64,000 nucleotides of DNA from Phylloscopus collybita (lineage: Eukaryota; Chordata; Aves; Passeriformes; Phylloscopidae): assembly GCA_027886175.1 (NCBI GenBank), contig JAJNNQ010000011.1:6138001-6202000 (forward strand), read 5' to 3'. The position numbers and the translations under genes are program-made. This document shows, piece by piece, positions 37,021 to 48,966 of the stretch (positions are counted from its first letter, which is position 1; every line of letters begins with the position of its first letter). The notes under the pieces were generated by a model. It did no database searches. It was given only the letters and a program-made list of their open reading frames with translations, and was not told the origin of the DNA.

Positions 37021-38019
37021 AGGTCAGTGCCAACACGGCCGGCACGTCCGGCAGCTCTCCAGGGCTTTCCCCTCTGCCGGGAGCTGTGGCCGGAGCTCGG
37101 GGGGCCCAGCAGAGCTTTCCTGCCCAGGCTGCTCCTCTGAAGGCAGAGCAGGGTCAGCCTGCAGGGCACGGCTGGGACAGACTCGCTCCTGCGGGAGTGC
37201 CCAGGGGAAGGCGAGGAGGGCAGCGGTGTCTGTCAGAGCAGGACACGCTGCCTTGGCCTTCGTGTCTGACACTGGGGATGCATCAGCCGGGGGAGGCTGA
37301 GGCCCGATTCACCTCCATCCCAGCCTGGGGCAGGAACGCTGTGCAGCAGTTTTTCCGGGCTGAGTTTCACCTTCCAAGGGCACCTCAAGGGCTGATGAGG
37401 GAGAGATCCTGCCTGGGCTCACTTTGGGCTTTGAGTCCCACAGCTGCACGGGTGTGGGGCTCTGAACTTCAGCCAAAGTGTGAGCAAGTTCTCCTCAGAG
37501 CTCCCTCAGACAAAACAATTCCCTGTCCAGCCCCAGAGCCAAGGGCACCGCTGCAGCTTTGGGCCCAAAAAGTGCAAACAGCAGGGAATTGAGGAGAGTG
37601 ACCTGGGACAGTGGGACTGCATCACCTGAGGTGTAATTGGACAATGAACCCCGGTGTGGAAATGAACCAAAACTTCTCAAAGAGTGAAAGTCGTGACCGG
37701 GATCCATCCTGGGTCCATTTCAGGCCCATCCTGGGTGTGCCCCTGGCCGGGCTCTTGTGCTGCCCCGGGTGAATCCTTTGAACCCTTTCCATAAATCCCT
37801 GATTTGTTCATTTCCCTCTGCCCAGCCCCTGTCCCAGGAGCCTCTCCAGGCCCCAGCTCCACTGCAGGGGCTGCGGGTGCGGATTTTGGGGGGTCCCGGT
37901 GCCCCCCGGGGCGGGGTCAGTGCTCAGCAGCGGGGCCGTGATCGGGGGTGGCGGGGGCTGCCCGGGACCCCCCCGGCCCCCCAAATCACAGCCGGGGGTG
38001 AAAAACAAAGCTCATTCTT
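37021..38019. other. Unit 2 intron-like stretch
   Basis: GC-rich, then ordinary sequence between the CpG island and the gag fragment. No coding frame resembling a protein family and no repeat shared with the other units is recognised. Confidence 0.4.
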
Positions 38020-38219
38020 TGGAATTGTTACAAGTTTAACCAGGGATGGAGAAGGGACAATATCCAGGGCTGGGGTGTTTTAGAACAATGTTCTCTGTGC
38101 ACGGCTCCATTGCTGGGGCACACACACATCCGTGAGTTCGGGCAACACTCAAACATTCCTGTGAGCTTTGGATGTTCCAGGAACTCTCTCTCTCTGACAG
38201 GGATAGAAACACAGTGGGG

Positions 38220-38400
38220 AGATAGCCATGGGTGAGATATTTTGGGATCATCCTCCCTTTTGCTGGGACCCCTTCCTGGCTTTCCCTTTTCCACCCTGCA
38301 TGGGTGCCCTGCCATGTTTCCTCCCTGAAGATCCCAGTGTCCTCCCTGATGAGATTTTCAGTGCTCTCTCCCTGCTGACTCTTCCCAGCCCCCCCTGATC
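38220..38400 (-). pseudogene. Short ERV gag fragment, unit 2
   Basis: Matches 23787-23945 (GCTGGGACCCCTTCC..., ATTTTCAGTGCTCTC...). It is the only ERV piece left in this unit, showing that the ERV was present before the units duplicated and was later mostly lost here. Confidence 0.65.
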
Positions 38401-38480
38401 TGTCACTCGTCTGTCTCCTGGACACTCTCGGGTCCCCAGTCAATCCTGGGGGCAGGAGGAGAAGGGAAGGAGAAGCAGGG

Positions 38481-39854
<1,374 letters not shown>

Positions 39855-39941
39855 GGGAAGCCCTGGGAGTGCCCTGAGAGCGGGAAGAGCTTCGTGCGCT
39901 GCTCCAGCTCCATCCCCCGTGGGAGGATCGGCGTTGGATGA
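39855..39941 (+). pseudogene. Fossil zinc finger after the ZNF-b stop
   Basis: KPWECPESGKSFVRCSSS follows the TGA, as in ZNF-a. Confidence 0.7.
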
Positions 39942-40159
39942 TCCCCAGTGACCCCTGTTGGGCAGAGCCCTGGTGATCCCTGTTGGGGAGACACCTGGCT
40001 GGGGGGGCTCCACATCTTCCTTGCTCTCCATGGGCACCTGGATGAACGCAGGGGCAGGAACATCCATAGGGACACAGACAGACACTGGGAATTCCTTGGG
40101 GAGTGCGGATTTGTTGACTTTCAACCCCAGAAAATCTTTTGTGTTCAATCTTATCTTCT

Positions 40160-40225
40160 GGTGGCCTCAAGGAATACTGGATGGTCTTGGAAGTCTTTTC
40201 CAACCTCTGGCATACCACAGTTTTG
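40160..40225 (+). mobile_element. CR1 3'-end fragment
   Basis: TGGTCTTGGAAGTCTTTTCC followed by AACCT is the CR1 3' tail sequence. The same fragment lies at the matching place in unit 3 (46035-46105, inverted). Confidence 0.65.
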
Positions 40226-40279
40226 ATTTCCTATTGCTCAAGGGCATCTTCCGCAGTCAGATGGTGATGAACTGAGGCA

Positions 40280-41160
40280 AAGATCAGGATTTTGGAGACA
40301 GTGGGGTGGAAATCCCCCCAAAAAAGGTTCTTCCCTCCCACCCAGGCACATGGATTCTCAGCTGGCACGGACACAGAAATCTTTTTTTTGGCCTTGATTT
40401 GCTTTTCATTTTTCTACATTTCTTTAAAAAAAATCCAAGACTGTTGTAAAAATGAGGGCATTGAACTAAGACCTGGTGAGGACATGGGGGGACAAAGACA
40501 TGGACAGTGACATGGACATGGAGGGGGACGTGGCCATTCCTGGGGACACAGAGGGACACGAGCTCAGACGGAGATGTGGAGGACAATGACAGGGATGGAA
40601 ACCTGGTGGGGAGACGCCCAGCAATGGGTGAGGCCATGGTGGGACATGGCCAGTGCCATGTGGGGACATGGCCATGGCCGGTGCCATGGGGGGAACTTGC
40701 AGGGGCTGTGGGGGATGCTGGGTGTGAGGGAGTTGAGGGTTCCTGGGAGGGATTTGGGGCTTGCTGAGGGCTTTGGGGACCCCAGGCCGAGCGGCTCTGG
40801 CTGCGCTGGGAGACCCTGGCGGAGGTTCTGGGGTAGCTGCTCAAGGAGCCCCTGACCTGGAGCCCCAGCCAGGCATTGAGCCCCTGGAGGGGAATGAACG
40901 TCCTTGTCCCCAGGAGGGAAATCCCAGCAGCCCCAGGGTGTTGGGGGCAGCTGAGAGGCCACAAAAAAGAAGGTGAAAGCCAGACAGAGTTGTCCCCCTC
41001 CAAAACTACTCCCCAAAAATCATCAAACTCATGGATTCTTGCAGGAAAAAGCTGCCAGGAGGTGCCTGAAGTAAGGGAAAGGAGGGATGAGACCCCCAGA
41101 CTGAGCAGGAGGGGCCTGGAACCCCCAAACCCAAGAATGGATGTCTTGGGTTATGCAACC
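40280..41160. other. Unit 2-specific 3' flank
   Basis: Contains a GGACATGG-rich stretch (40480-40690) with open frames on both strands that look like low-complexity artefacts. It is absent from unit 4, where the ZNF 3' flank joins the LTR block directly at 60985. No gene recognised. Confidence 0.45.
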
Positions 41161-41165
41161 AAAAA

Positions 41166-41841
41166 TGTGTGTTCTGTTTCATGTGTTGAAAGCAGCTGGG
41201 GAGATGTTTATCTGTTGTTGTGGTGGATTTTTATTGTGTTTCCAATTGCAGCTCAGTTTTAATCGTCAGTTTTATACACCACCCATATTTTGTATTTTAA
41301 CAGTATATTTTATCCCTAATGGATTGTTCCTTTCCCCTCTATTGTTGGTTCTGCCCTGGTTGTCTGTCTTCCCTAGACCTGCCCTTCCCTCCTCCTACAG
41401 AATTGTCAATCCTTCCCTCACCCTGCCCCTTCTTCCAGACCCTTCCCTGTCAATCCCCCAACCTTCGACGCCCCAGTGGTTGGTTTAAACTGTTCCCTCC
41501 CCTTGTGTTCTTTCATTGCTCTGTGCATTGTACTCCCCGCCTTATGTTCCTCCCCCATGTCACCCTCATTGGTTGGAAATTGTATCCTCTCCCCAGACCT
41601 CCCCCACTTATCAGCCCCTGCAAGCCCAGGTTCTGTGCCTTTTTCTGTCCCTGACCCTCTGGGCAATAAACACCTTTGGAAATCACCCAGAAGGCCTCTC
41701 CCTGTCCCTTGTCCCTGCCCTGGACGCGTGCCACCTGTGCTATAGAGCAGCTGTGCCCTGCAGCTGCACCCCGGATTGCCTGGCTTTCTGGGGGCAGCCC
41801 ACTCCTGGCCCTGGTGCTGGGAGCTGGCTGGGCTGAAGAAC
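41166..41841 (+). mobile_element. ERV LTR, block A
   Basis: Begins TGTGTGTTCTG and ends GGCTGAAGAACA. AATAAA at 41665-41670. Second copy at 60986-61668; fragment at 29975-30232. Confidence 0.65.
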
Positions 41842-42384
41842 ACCGGCATCGTGTCCTGTCCCCATTTCTTTGCCTGAGAGCCCCTGAATTTTCTAAACTA
41901 TAATAATTTGGAGAGAGGGAGTTTACATTCTCCACTCCAAGGGAGTCTCTGGCTTTCCCTGGCACACACCTGTCTTTCAAACTAACACCTTTCTCTGACT
42001 TAGTTACAATGTAAAAGTCAGTTATAATAGAAAAGTTAGCTATAATAGTTATACTATAAAAGCATTTCAGCATTGAGCATTGTGTATTTTAATATGTTGC
42101 TAAGGCCTATGATATAAAATCAATTTATTACGCTGCCTTTTCTGTTGGCTACACAGTGTACACGCAAACTGATAGATTGTGTTATACCAGAAAGCAGCTG
42201 GAAAGAACTATAAATTGCACTGTATCAAAATAATTGTGGTCAATGACAACGTGCAAAAGCTGACGTGAATGCAGAAGGCAATATTGTATTGTCATTGATA
42301 TTGCCATTGATATTTTTACATTGTCATTTATAACCGCCTCTGCTTCAGGCACCAAGGGGGCTCATTCACCCCCTGCCCCTGCAT

Positions 42385-42540
42385 CCCTGAGAGTCCTCAA
42401 GTGCCCCTGAGTGCCCTGAACATCCCTGAGTGTCCCCGAGTGTCCCTGTATGTTCCCTGAGTATCCCCAGGTATCCCCAAGTGTCCCTGAGTATCCCTGC
42501 ATGTTCCCTGAGTGTACCTGAGTGTCCCGAGTGAGGTCAC
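42385..42540 (+). repeat. Minisatellite CCCTGAGTGTC/CCCTGAGTATC, expanded copy
   Basis: About 13 imperfect 11-12-bp units. The matching place in block B (62206-62262) has only about 5 units. Confidence 0.8.
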
Positions 42541-42982
42541 CCCAGGAATTCCCATCAGTATTTGGAACAGTTTCAATGAAAATCTCCAGAACATTCCCTG
42601 ATTTTGTCTCACTGTGCAGGGAGAGGGGAGGGGACAAGTGACACCATGTTCCCGATGATGCCATCACCCCAATGATGTCCCCAAGCTGTTAAGAATGGGG
42701 CCAGCAGACCAGCTCCTTTGAAAAGGCCTTTATTGATAAACAGCGCTGGGTGGGGGCCCGAGGGGTCGCGCACACGGCCGCTGCTCCTGCTGGACGGCGC
42801 CGAGGAGGACACGGCAGAGCTGGGGCTCCCATCCCCACCAGAGTCCCTGGGAAGTCACTTGTAGGGTCGTGGTCTGGGGCTGTCACACTGGCCCGGTACT
42901 GTCCGGTCATGGCGAGGAGTCGGAGGTCTTTAGTTGGTAGCCTGATGTTCACCACTGTTCTCCTCAGCTGAAGAAGTCACTT

Positions 42983-43438
42983 TCAGTCTTTGGTGTTGTA
43001 ATGGCTCGTTGCCTTTGGGGTCTTTACCCTGAAATATTGTCCCATCGTTCCCTGGTGTCTCCTCATTTGCATGTGCGCCATCTTGGGGAGCAGTGGCAGT
43101 GGCTCCCGACGGGAAATGGATTCCGGTGTACAATGGAAGGGGATCAATGGAGTGAAATCATCAATAACAGGTAAGTAATTAACGTCCTTTAACATGAACA
43201 GGTGTTGTGGTGTGCCTTTAAGGTTTTCAAGGTGGGCTCCCTTTTGGAGATTCTTCCCCTCCCCCAGGGTAGGTTTTTCCCAGCCAACCCTGAGGGAATG
43301 ATTATAATACACCGGGTTTACCAAGCAACCTGAGATTCTGCAGGGGCTGCCCATCGAAGGAATTGGCCCCGGCAGAGAGGGCCCACCCCTCCTCACAGGT
43401 GATTTGACCTTTAGGCTGCCCTTTAGCCCTCGGGTCAC
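42983..43438 (-). other. Unrecognised 151-codon open frame, copy A
   Basis: Includes NPVYYNHSLRVGWEKP and VNYLPVIDDFTPLIPF. The first codon is GTG here and ATG in copy B (63174). The frame is kept in both copies with only a few amino-acid differences, but the DNA is itself nearly identical, so this is weak evidence for coding. Could be an ERV fragment; no family recognised. Confidence 0.25.
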
Positions 43439-44282
43439 GCCCTGTCCCTCTCTGGTAGGTAGGCTGTGTGCCCTCCCCCTTCCCCCTCTCCCAGGTGAAA
43501 ACCCAGCACAGGCACATGGTCGGGGTTCTGCTCAGGGCAGTCACACGGTTCAGAAGTGCTGCTGTAACTGGAATAAAATCTCTGGACAAGACTCCTGAGG
43601 CAGATCCGTTTCCTTTCTCCACTGATTCATCCAACCCCTCTGAAGGAGCCATGCAGGATTCATCTTGCTACATTTACCCTGGGTCCTACGCTGCCTGAAA
43701 CAAGCCTGGACTTGTCCGAGGGGTCTGTGCCTGTGTTAGCAGTGCAGGGAGAGGATCCTTTTGGGACTGTTATAAATGCACATTTTAGAGCTGGCTTTTC
43801 GCAAATATTGAAATGAATGTTATACATATAGTGTAAGAAGTTTATAATGTATTTCCTTTTACTTGTGGAATTTAAAAATGTAACGAAGATATATTTTCAG
43901 ATTGTAACAAAGTAGAGATGGGGGTTGTTGTTTGTTTGTTTTTTTTAACTCCTCAACGAGATAGAAGACAGAAGGGACATCTGGAATTACTGAACTGAAG
44001 ATTTCTGATAAAGAACAATTAAGCCTTTGAAAGTTTGAATCTTCGGAAGACAGATTTACAACATACATCTAGACTGCGTGGAATCCCACAGGTAAACTGT
44101 GTGCTTAGGGGGGTCTTGAAACCAAAATGAATATTTGAATCATGCATTAGCTTATTTAAATATGTAACACCAAGACTTTTATATACCAAGAAATTTGGAA
44201 TGGGCGGTGTGTTGCTTGTCACCCTCAGCTGAGAAGCTATCTTTTTTGTCTTCTTATCTATTTTATTTTATTTTTATTAAAC

Positions 44283-44824
44283 TTATAAATTAATAGAACA
44301 AGGTGAAATGCCGTTTTTCACACTGCTGGGACATCTTGCTGGCCCAGCTTGCTGCTGCCGAGAGTCCTGCTGGGGCACTGGGATGGGCAGCCCCAGGGCT
44401 CTGGGAAGCAAAGCCTCTCCTCCATCCCTTCCCGTCCCGGACAAAGCCGCCATCACCGCGCGCTCCCCGAGCCCGCGCCACAGCGCCCCCTGCAGCCGCG
44501 GGGGGATCATCGCACCTGCCCTGCCCACCGGGAGCCACCAGCGCCCCTGCCGGCTGTGCCCGGAACTGCACCCCAGGGGAAAGTGCCGCGCTCAGGGAAG
44601 CTGTTCCTGGGCTCCTGGTTCTGTTTGTTATCAATGCTGTGGGTGGTGGTGTTTGTTTGCCTGGTTATACACACCAGGAAAGAACTGGGATTCCTGACCC
44701 CATAGCTGTGCCTGAGAGCCCCTGAATTTTCAAAATTATAATAATTCAGAGGAAGGGGGTTTGAATTCTCTGTTCCACGGGAGGCTCCTCCTTCCTCAGC
44801 ACACACCTGTCGTTCAAACCTAGA
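44283..44824. other. GC-rich stretch and ERV-like end
   Basis: 44400-44600 is CpG-rich without a recognised gene. 44690-44820 repeats the GAGAGCCCCTGAATTTTC(A/T)AAA stretch that follows the LTR at 41880, with a GAGGAAGGGGG polypurine tract, so it is probably a second ERV piece. Confidence 0.4.
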
Positions 44825-45345
44825 CACCATGAGATGATCATGACGATGCGATGACCGTGATTGTGACCCTGCCCAGGAGATGATCATGACCATGAGAACG
44901 CTGTGACCATCAGATGACCACAACACAGCTCTGAGGTGATCGAGATCATGAGCTGACCATGAGATGAACATGACATAACCATGGCCATGAGGTCATCATG
45001 GCCATGAGAAGACCGCGACCATCAGATGACCATGACACAACCATGAGCATGAGATCGTGCCCATGAGAGGACCATGAGTATGAGGTGATTGTGATCAGTA
45101 GACGACCATGAACATGAGATGATGGTGCTCAGGAAATGACCATGACACAACACTGTTATGTGACCATAGCATGACTGTGGCCATGAGTTGACCACAAGAC
45201 AAACATGACCATTTGATGACCACAAGCATTTCACGATGATGACCATGAGGTGATCAAGATCATGAGGTGGCCATGACCATGAGGTGACCATGAGGTGACC
45301 ATGACTTAACCATGGGGTCATAAAGACCATGAGATGAGCAAGAGA
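44825..45345 (+). repeat. ATGACCATGAGATGATCATGA-type minisatellite
   Basis: About 520 bp built of irregular 10-12-bp CCATGAGATGA / TCATGAC units with many internal TCATGA and CCATGG-like palindromes. It sits between unit 2/block A and unit 3, exactly where orientation of the duplicated units flips. Confidence 0.9.
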
Positions 45346-45347
45346 TG

Positions 45348-46030
45348 TGTAGTGGTTTAGGGCAAATTTGGGAGGAAACCTCCTAAGGGGCCCTCCCTCC
45401 CCTTCCCCTAAATGGTTCGGGAGAGACCTCCTCAGAGAGAAGTGGAAAGAAACCTGTTTATTAAACCAGCAAAGCACTCCCCAGCACAATAAACTGAACA
45501 AAACCAGATGACAAGAACTTTGTGCCACTCTGGAGAGATGACAATTTAGAAAAGAAGTCCTTCCTGTAGGTGGTTGCTCTGTTCTTAGTCCCTCTGGTGC
45601 TGGGAAAAGTTGCTGTGCAGAGTAGATCTTGGTGGGTCCCAGGTGCACCAGTCCCCCTGGTGCTCCCCTGGGTCCTCAGTCCGGGGAGGTTTGAACAGTT
45701 CCAAGAGAAGGCGAAAAAAAGAGGAAAAAAAAATAGGAAAAAGAAAACCGAAGCTTCACCGCCTCAGCCAGATTCACTTACTAACTAAAAAGAAAAGAAA
45801 AAGAGAGGGGAAAAAATCCCTCTCTGTCTCATGTCTGTGTGTTGTTGACTCCCACTCTCAAGGCCAGTCTGGGGGCAGAAGATTTCTGAAAACAAACCAT
45901 GTGCTTCTCACCAGATTTTTACTCTCAGACATCATATTAAAGGTACACAGTGTAATATCCAGCATAAACCCTACAGACAATTGGGGATATAAACAACGTA
46001 ACATCACACTAGGACACGCTTGGAAAATAG
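45348..46030 (-). mobile_element. Probable LTR
   Basis: The plus strand starts TGTAGTGGTTTAGGGC, so the minus-strand end is CCACTACA. Minus AATAAA at 45457-45462. A/G-rich stretch at 45703-45830. The far border is uncertain. Confidence 0.5.
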
Positions 46031-46034
46031 GAAA

Positions 46035-46105
46035 TCAAAATTGTGGAATCCGACAGGTTGGAAAAGACCTCCAAGACCATCCAGAATTCCTTGAGGCCCC
46101 AGGAG
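46035..46105 (-). mobile_element. CR1 3'-end fragment
   Basis: The plus strand reads GGTTGGAAAAGACCTCCAAG, the complement of the CR1 3' end. Same insertion as 40160-40225, carried along by duplication. Confidence 0.7.
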
Positions 46106-46396
46106 AGAGGACTGAACACTAAAGATTTTCTGGGGTTGAAAGTCAACAAATCCACTCTCCCCAAGGATTTCCCAGGGTCGGTCTCTGTCCCGATGGATGT
46201 TCCTGCCCCTGCATTCATCCAGGTGCCCACAGGGAGCCAGGAAGATGTGGAGCTCCCCCAGCCAGGTGTCTTCCCAACACGGATCACCAGGGCTCTGCCC
46301 AACAGGGGTCACTGGGGATCATCCAACGCCGATCCTCCCACGGGGGATGGAGCTGGAGCAGTGCACGAAGCTCTTCTTGCTCTCTAAGGGCTTCCC

Positions 46397-47826
46397 TTAG
46401 TGGTGCCTCCGTTGGTGTGTGGTCAAGGCTGAGCTCTGTGAGAAGCTCTTCCCACACTCAGGACACTCGTAGGGCCTCTCCCCGGTGTGGATGCGCCGGT
46501 GCTTGATGAGGTCGGAGTTCTGCTTGAAGCCCTTCCTGCAGTCGGGGCAGCGGAAGGGCCTCTCCTCCGTGTGAATCCGCTGATGGACGAGGAGAGTGGA
46601 GCTGGTGTGAAACCTCTTCCCACACTCGGGACACTCGTAGGGCCTCTCCCCAGTGTGGATGCGCCGGTGTCTGCTCAGGTCAGAGCTGCATCCAAAGCCC
46701 TTCCCACATTCCAAGCAGGTGTAGGGCCTTTCCCCAGTATGGATCACCTGGTGCTGGATCAGGGCTGTGCTATCTCTGAAGCTCTTCCCACATTCCCCAC
46801 ACTTGTAGGGCTTTTCCCCTGTGTGGATCACCTGGTGTTTCCTAAGATTGCCCTTCCGGCTGAAGCTCATCCCACATTCCCCACACTCATAGGGCCGTTC
46901 CCCAGTGTGGATCACCTGGTGGTCCCTCAGGACAGAGCTATACCTGAAGCTCTTCCCACATTCCACACACTCATAGGGCCGTGCCTCAGAGTGGATCCGC
47001 TGGTGTTTCATCAGGGTGCCCTTCAGGCTGAAGCTCTTCCCACACTCCCCACACTCATAGGGCCGTTCCCCAGTGTGGATCACCTGGTGCCGGATCAGCT
47101 TGGACCTGCAGCTGAAGCCCTTCCCACACTCCAAGCACTTGTGGGGCTCCTCCCCTCCATCAGGCTTCTCCTCCAGCTCTGAGCTCCGGCTGCATCTCTG
47201 GCCGCCCTCCTGGCACAGGGGGGGTCTTTCCTCCTCGTAGCTCATTGGGCTGGGTTTGCAGCCCCTTCTCCTGCGGGAGCTCCGGGGCTTTTCCTCCTCC
47301 TCCATCCGGACACTCCTTGGGAATGACAAATCCTGCTTTGGGGAAAAAACAAGAGGAGAGCACTTTAGGCTGGGGGTTCCTCCTTGTCCAAGTTCATCTC
47401 AGGAAATCATTTTGCACCTTGTGTCTGTAAGAACCTCCAAAACACCAAGATTCAGCCCAAATCTCCTCCAAAAATCAAAACTCAGAGAAAACCTCTTCTA
47501 AAACAAAGATTCAGCTCCTTGCAGAAACCCAAAGCACCAACATTTAGCCCAATAAAGATCAGAAACACCAAGATTCACTCCCATGAAAATCCTGGATTCC
47601 CCTCATCGGTCACCTGCTGCATGTGGGGGGGCAACGCTCCCGGGGCTGGGGGAGGCTGCAGATCCAGGGAGGGGTGGAACCTTGTGCTGCCTCCTCTTCC
47701 TGCTCCTCCTCCTCCTCCTGTGTCCCTACTCTTCCTCACACTCCTCTTCCTCCTACTGTTCCTCCTTCTCCTGCACAATCCCACCTTCTCCTCCCACGTG
47801 CATCCTTTGACCATTTTCTCCTTCAT
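46397..47826 (-). CDS. C2H2 zinc-finger protein ZNF-c, 9 fingers (unit 3)
   Basis: Inverted relative of ZNF-b. Exon A 47826-47614 (71 codons, ending ATGCAGCAG|GTGACC) joins exon B 47332-46397 (acceptor AAAGCAG) in phase 0 for 382 residues. The alternative start is the ATG of MEEEEKP at 47305. Nine complete C2H2 fingers, the longest array in the window. Contact residues (-1,2,3,6): C-S-K-R, L-G-T-K, Y-S-V-D, R-G-N-K, D-T-A-Q, C-S-D-R, T-S-T-V, Q-S-D-K, Q-S-A-T. The linker after finger 2 is HSEARP, after finger 7 HTEERP. No KRAB or SCAN domain is seen. The post-stop fossil finger is largely lost here. A gammaretrovirus-like ERV lies antisense between this gene and its CpG promoter at 53.3 kb. 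Confidence 0.85.
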
Positions 47827-48369
47827 CCCTGCTTCTCCTTCCCTTCTCCTCCTGCCCCCAGGATTGATTGGGGACCCGAGAGTGTCCAGGAGACAGACGA
47901 GTGACAGATCAGGGGGGGCTGGGAAGAGTCAGCAGGGAGAGAGCACTGAAAATCTCATCAGGGAGGACACTGGGATCTTCAGGGAGTAAACAAGGCAGGG
48001 CACCCATGCAGGGTGGAAAAAGGAAAGCCAGGAAGGGGTCCCAGCAAAAGGGATGATGATCCCAAAATGTCTCTGAAGGGTCCCTTGGGAGAATGTTGAG
48101 GCAGTTTGCACATTCTCCCAGAGGTAATTAAGGACATGGACACCCAGGGGGGCAATTAGAGAAGTCAAGAAGGGATTTGGACAACAGGGGATGGATGGCG
48201 TTGGTGTGGTGGGAAGGGAAAGGGTGAAGGGCAGTGTGCAGGAATATGGTGAAGGCAAGAAGGAGCAGCAGGAATCTTGGGAAGAACAAGGCTGATGGAA
48301 AAGAGGAAGAAGATGGGGAATGTGGATTCCACCTGCAAGGATCCAGATTATCCTTGAATCTGACTTTGT

Positions 48370-48966
48370 TTGGGGTGCTGCAGAACTGAATGGATTTGCA
48401 GAAAGCTCAGCAGCTGTCAGAGGATGAGCACCCACAGGCACTCAGGGGGGCTGCAGGAGGGGCAGAAGAAGCCCCTGCAGCACTTGGTCACAAAGGCACA
48501 GCAGGGGAAGAAGGCAAGAAGGGAGGAGGAAAAGGCCAAGGGGAAGGCAAAGGCCATGGCAGAGTTTCTACAGCCCCTGAGGGATCAAGCCCAGGGCCCA
48601 AGGGGGCCCCAGCACCCAGGGCACCGGCTCGGCCACAAGGACCTGGCAGAGGCATTGCCCTCCTGGGCAGGGGAGAGCCCACCCAAACAGCCCCTGGCAA
48701 GGAATCAGGCTTCCAGCTGCAGGCCACAAGGACACTACAAGCACAGACAGCAGCACCCTCACCAGCAGCAAGTCCACCCCTGCAGGGACATGGACTGGGA
48801 GGGGTGGCAGAGCTCCCAGCACACCAGGGACCCACCGCACTGGAGCCCTGGAGAACATTCAGGGTGGCTCTGCATCGACAGGAGGCCTTTCCTCACAGAC
48901 ACAGGGGCCTCTCCAGCCACTCTCAATCTCACACCTAAGGGGGGAAAAGGCCAAAAATGTCTTTGA
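48370..48966 (+). pseudogene. ERV gag-protease remnant, unit 3
   Basis: Frame with the Lys/Glu-rich gag tail and protease DTGAS motif near its end, nearly identical to 22886-23368. Upstream gag lies in another frame, so it is non-functional. Confidence 0.75.

Larger units (their letters stand above)
41166..44280 (+). repeat. Duplicated LTR-containing block, copy A
   Basis: Direct repeat of 60986-64000 (which runs off the window). Long stretches differ by about one base per 50-100 (for example 43500-43740 against 63236-63476). Contents: a plus-strand LTR, a CCCTGAGTGTC minisatellite, a minus-strand 3' end with AATAAA at 42729-42734, a 151-codon minus-strand frame and AT-rich sequence. Each copy follows a ZNF gene, so it belongs to the duplicated unit. 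Confidence 0.85.

Noticed and set aside
46487..47182. 231-codon open frame on the plus strand opposite ZNF-c (and similar antisense frames at the other ZNFs)
   Set aside because: It mirrors the repeated finger codons on the other strand; the periodic LPT/GPFPSVD pattern is the reverse complement of the finger linkers.
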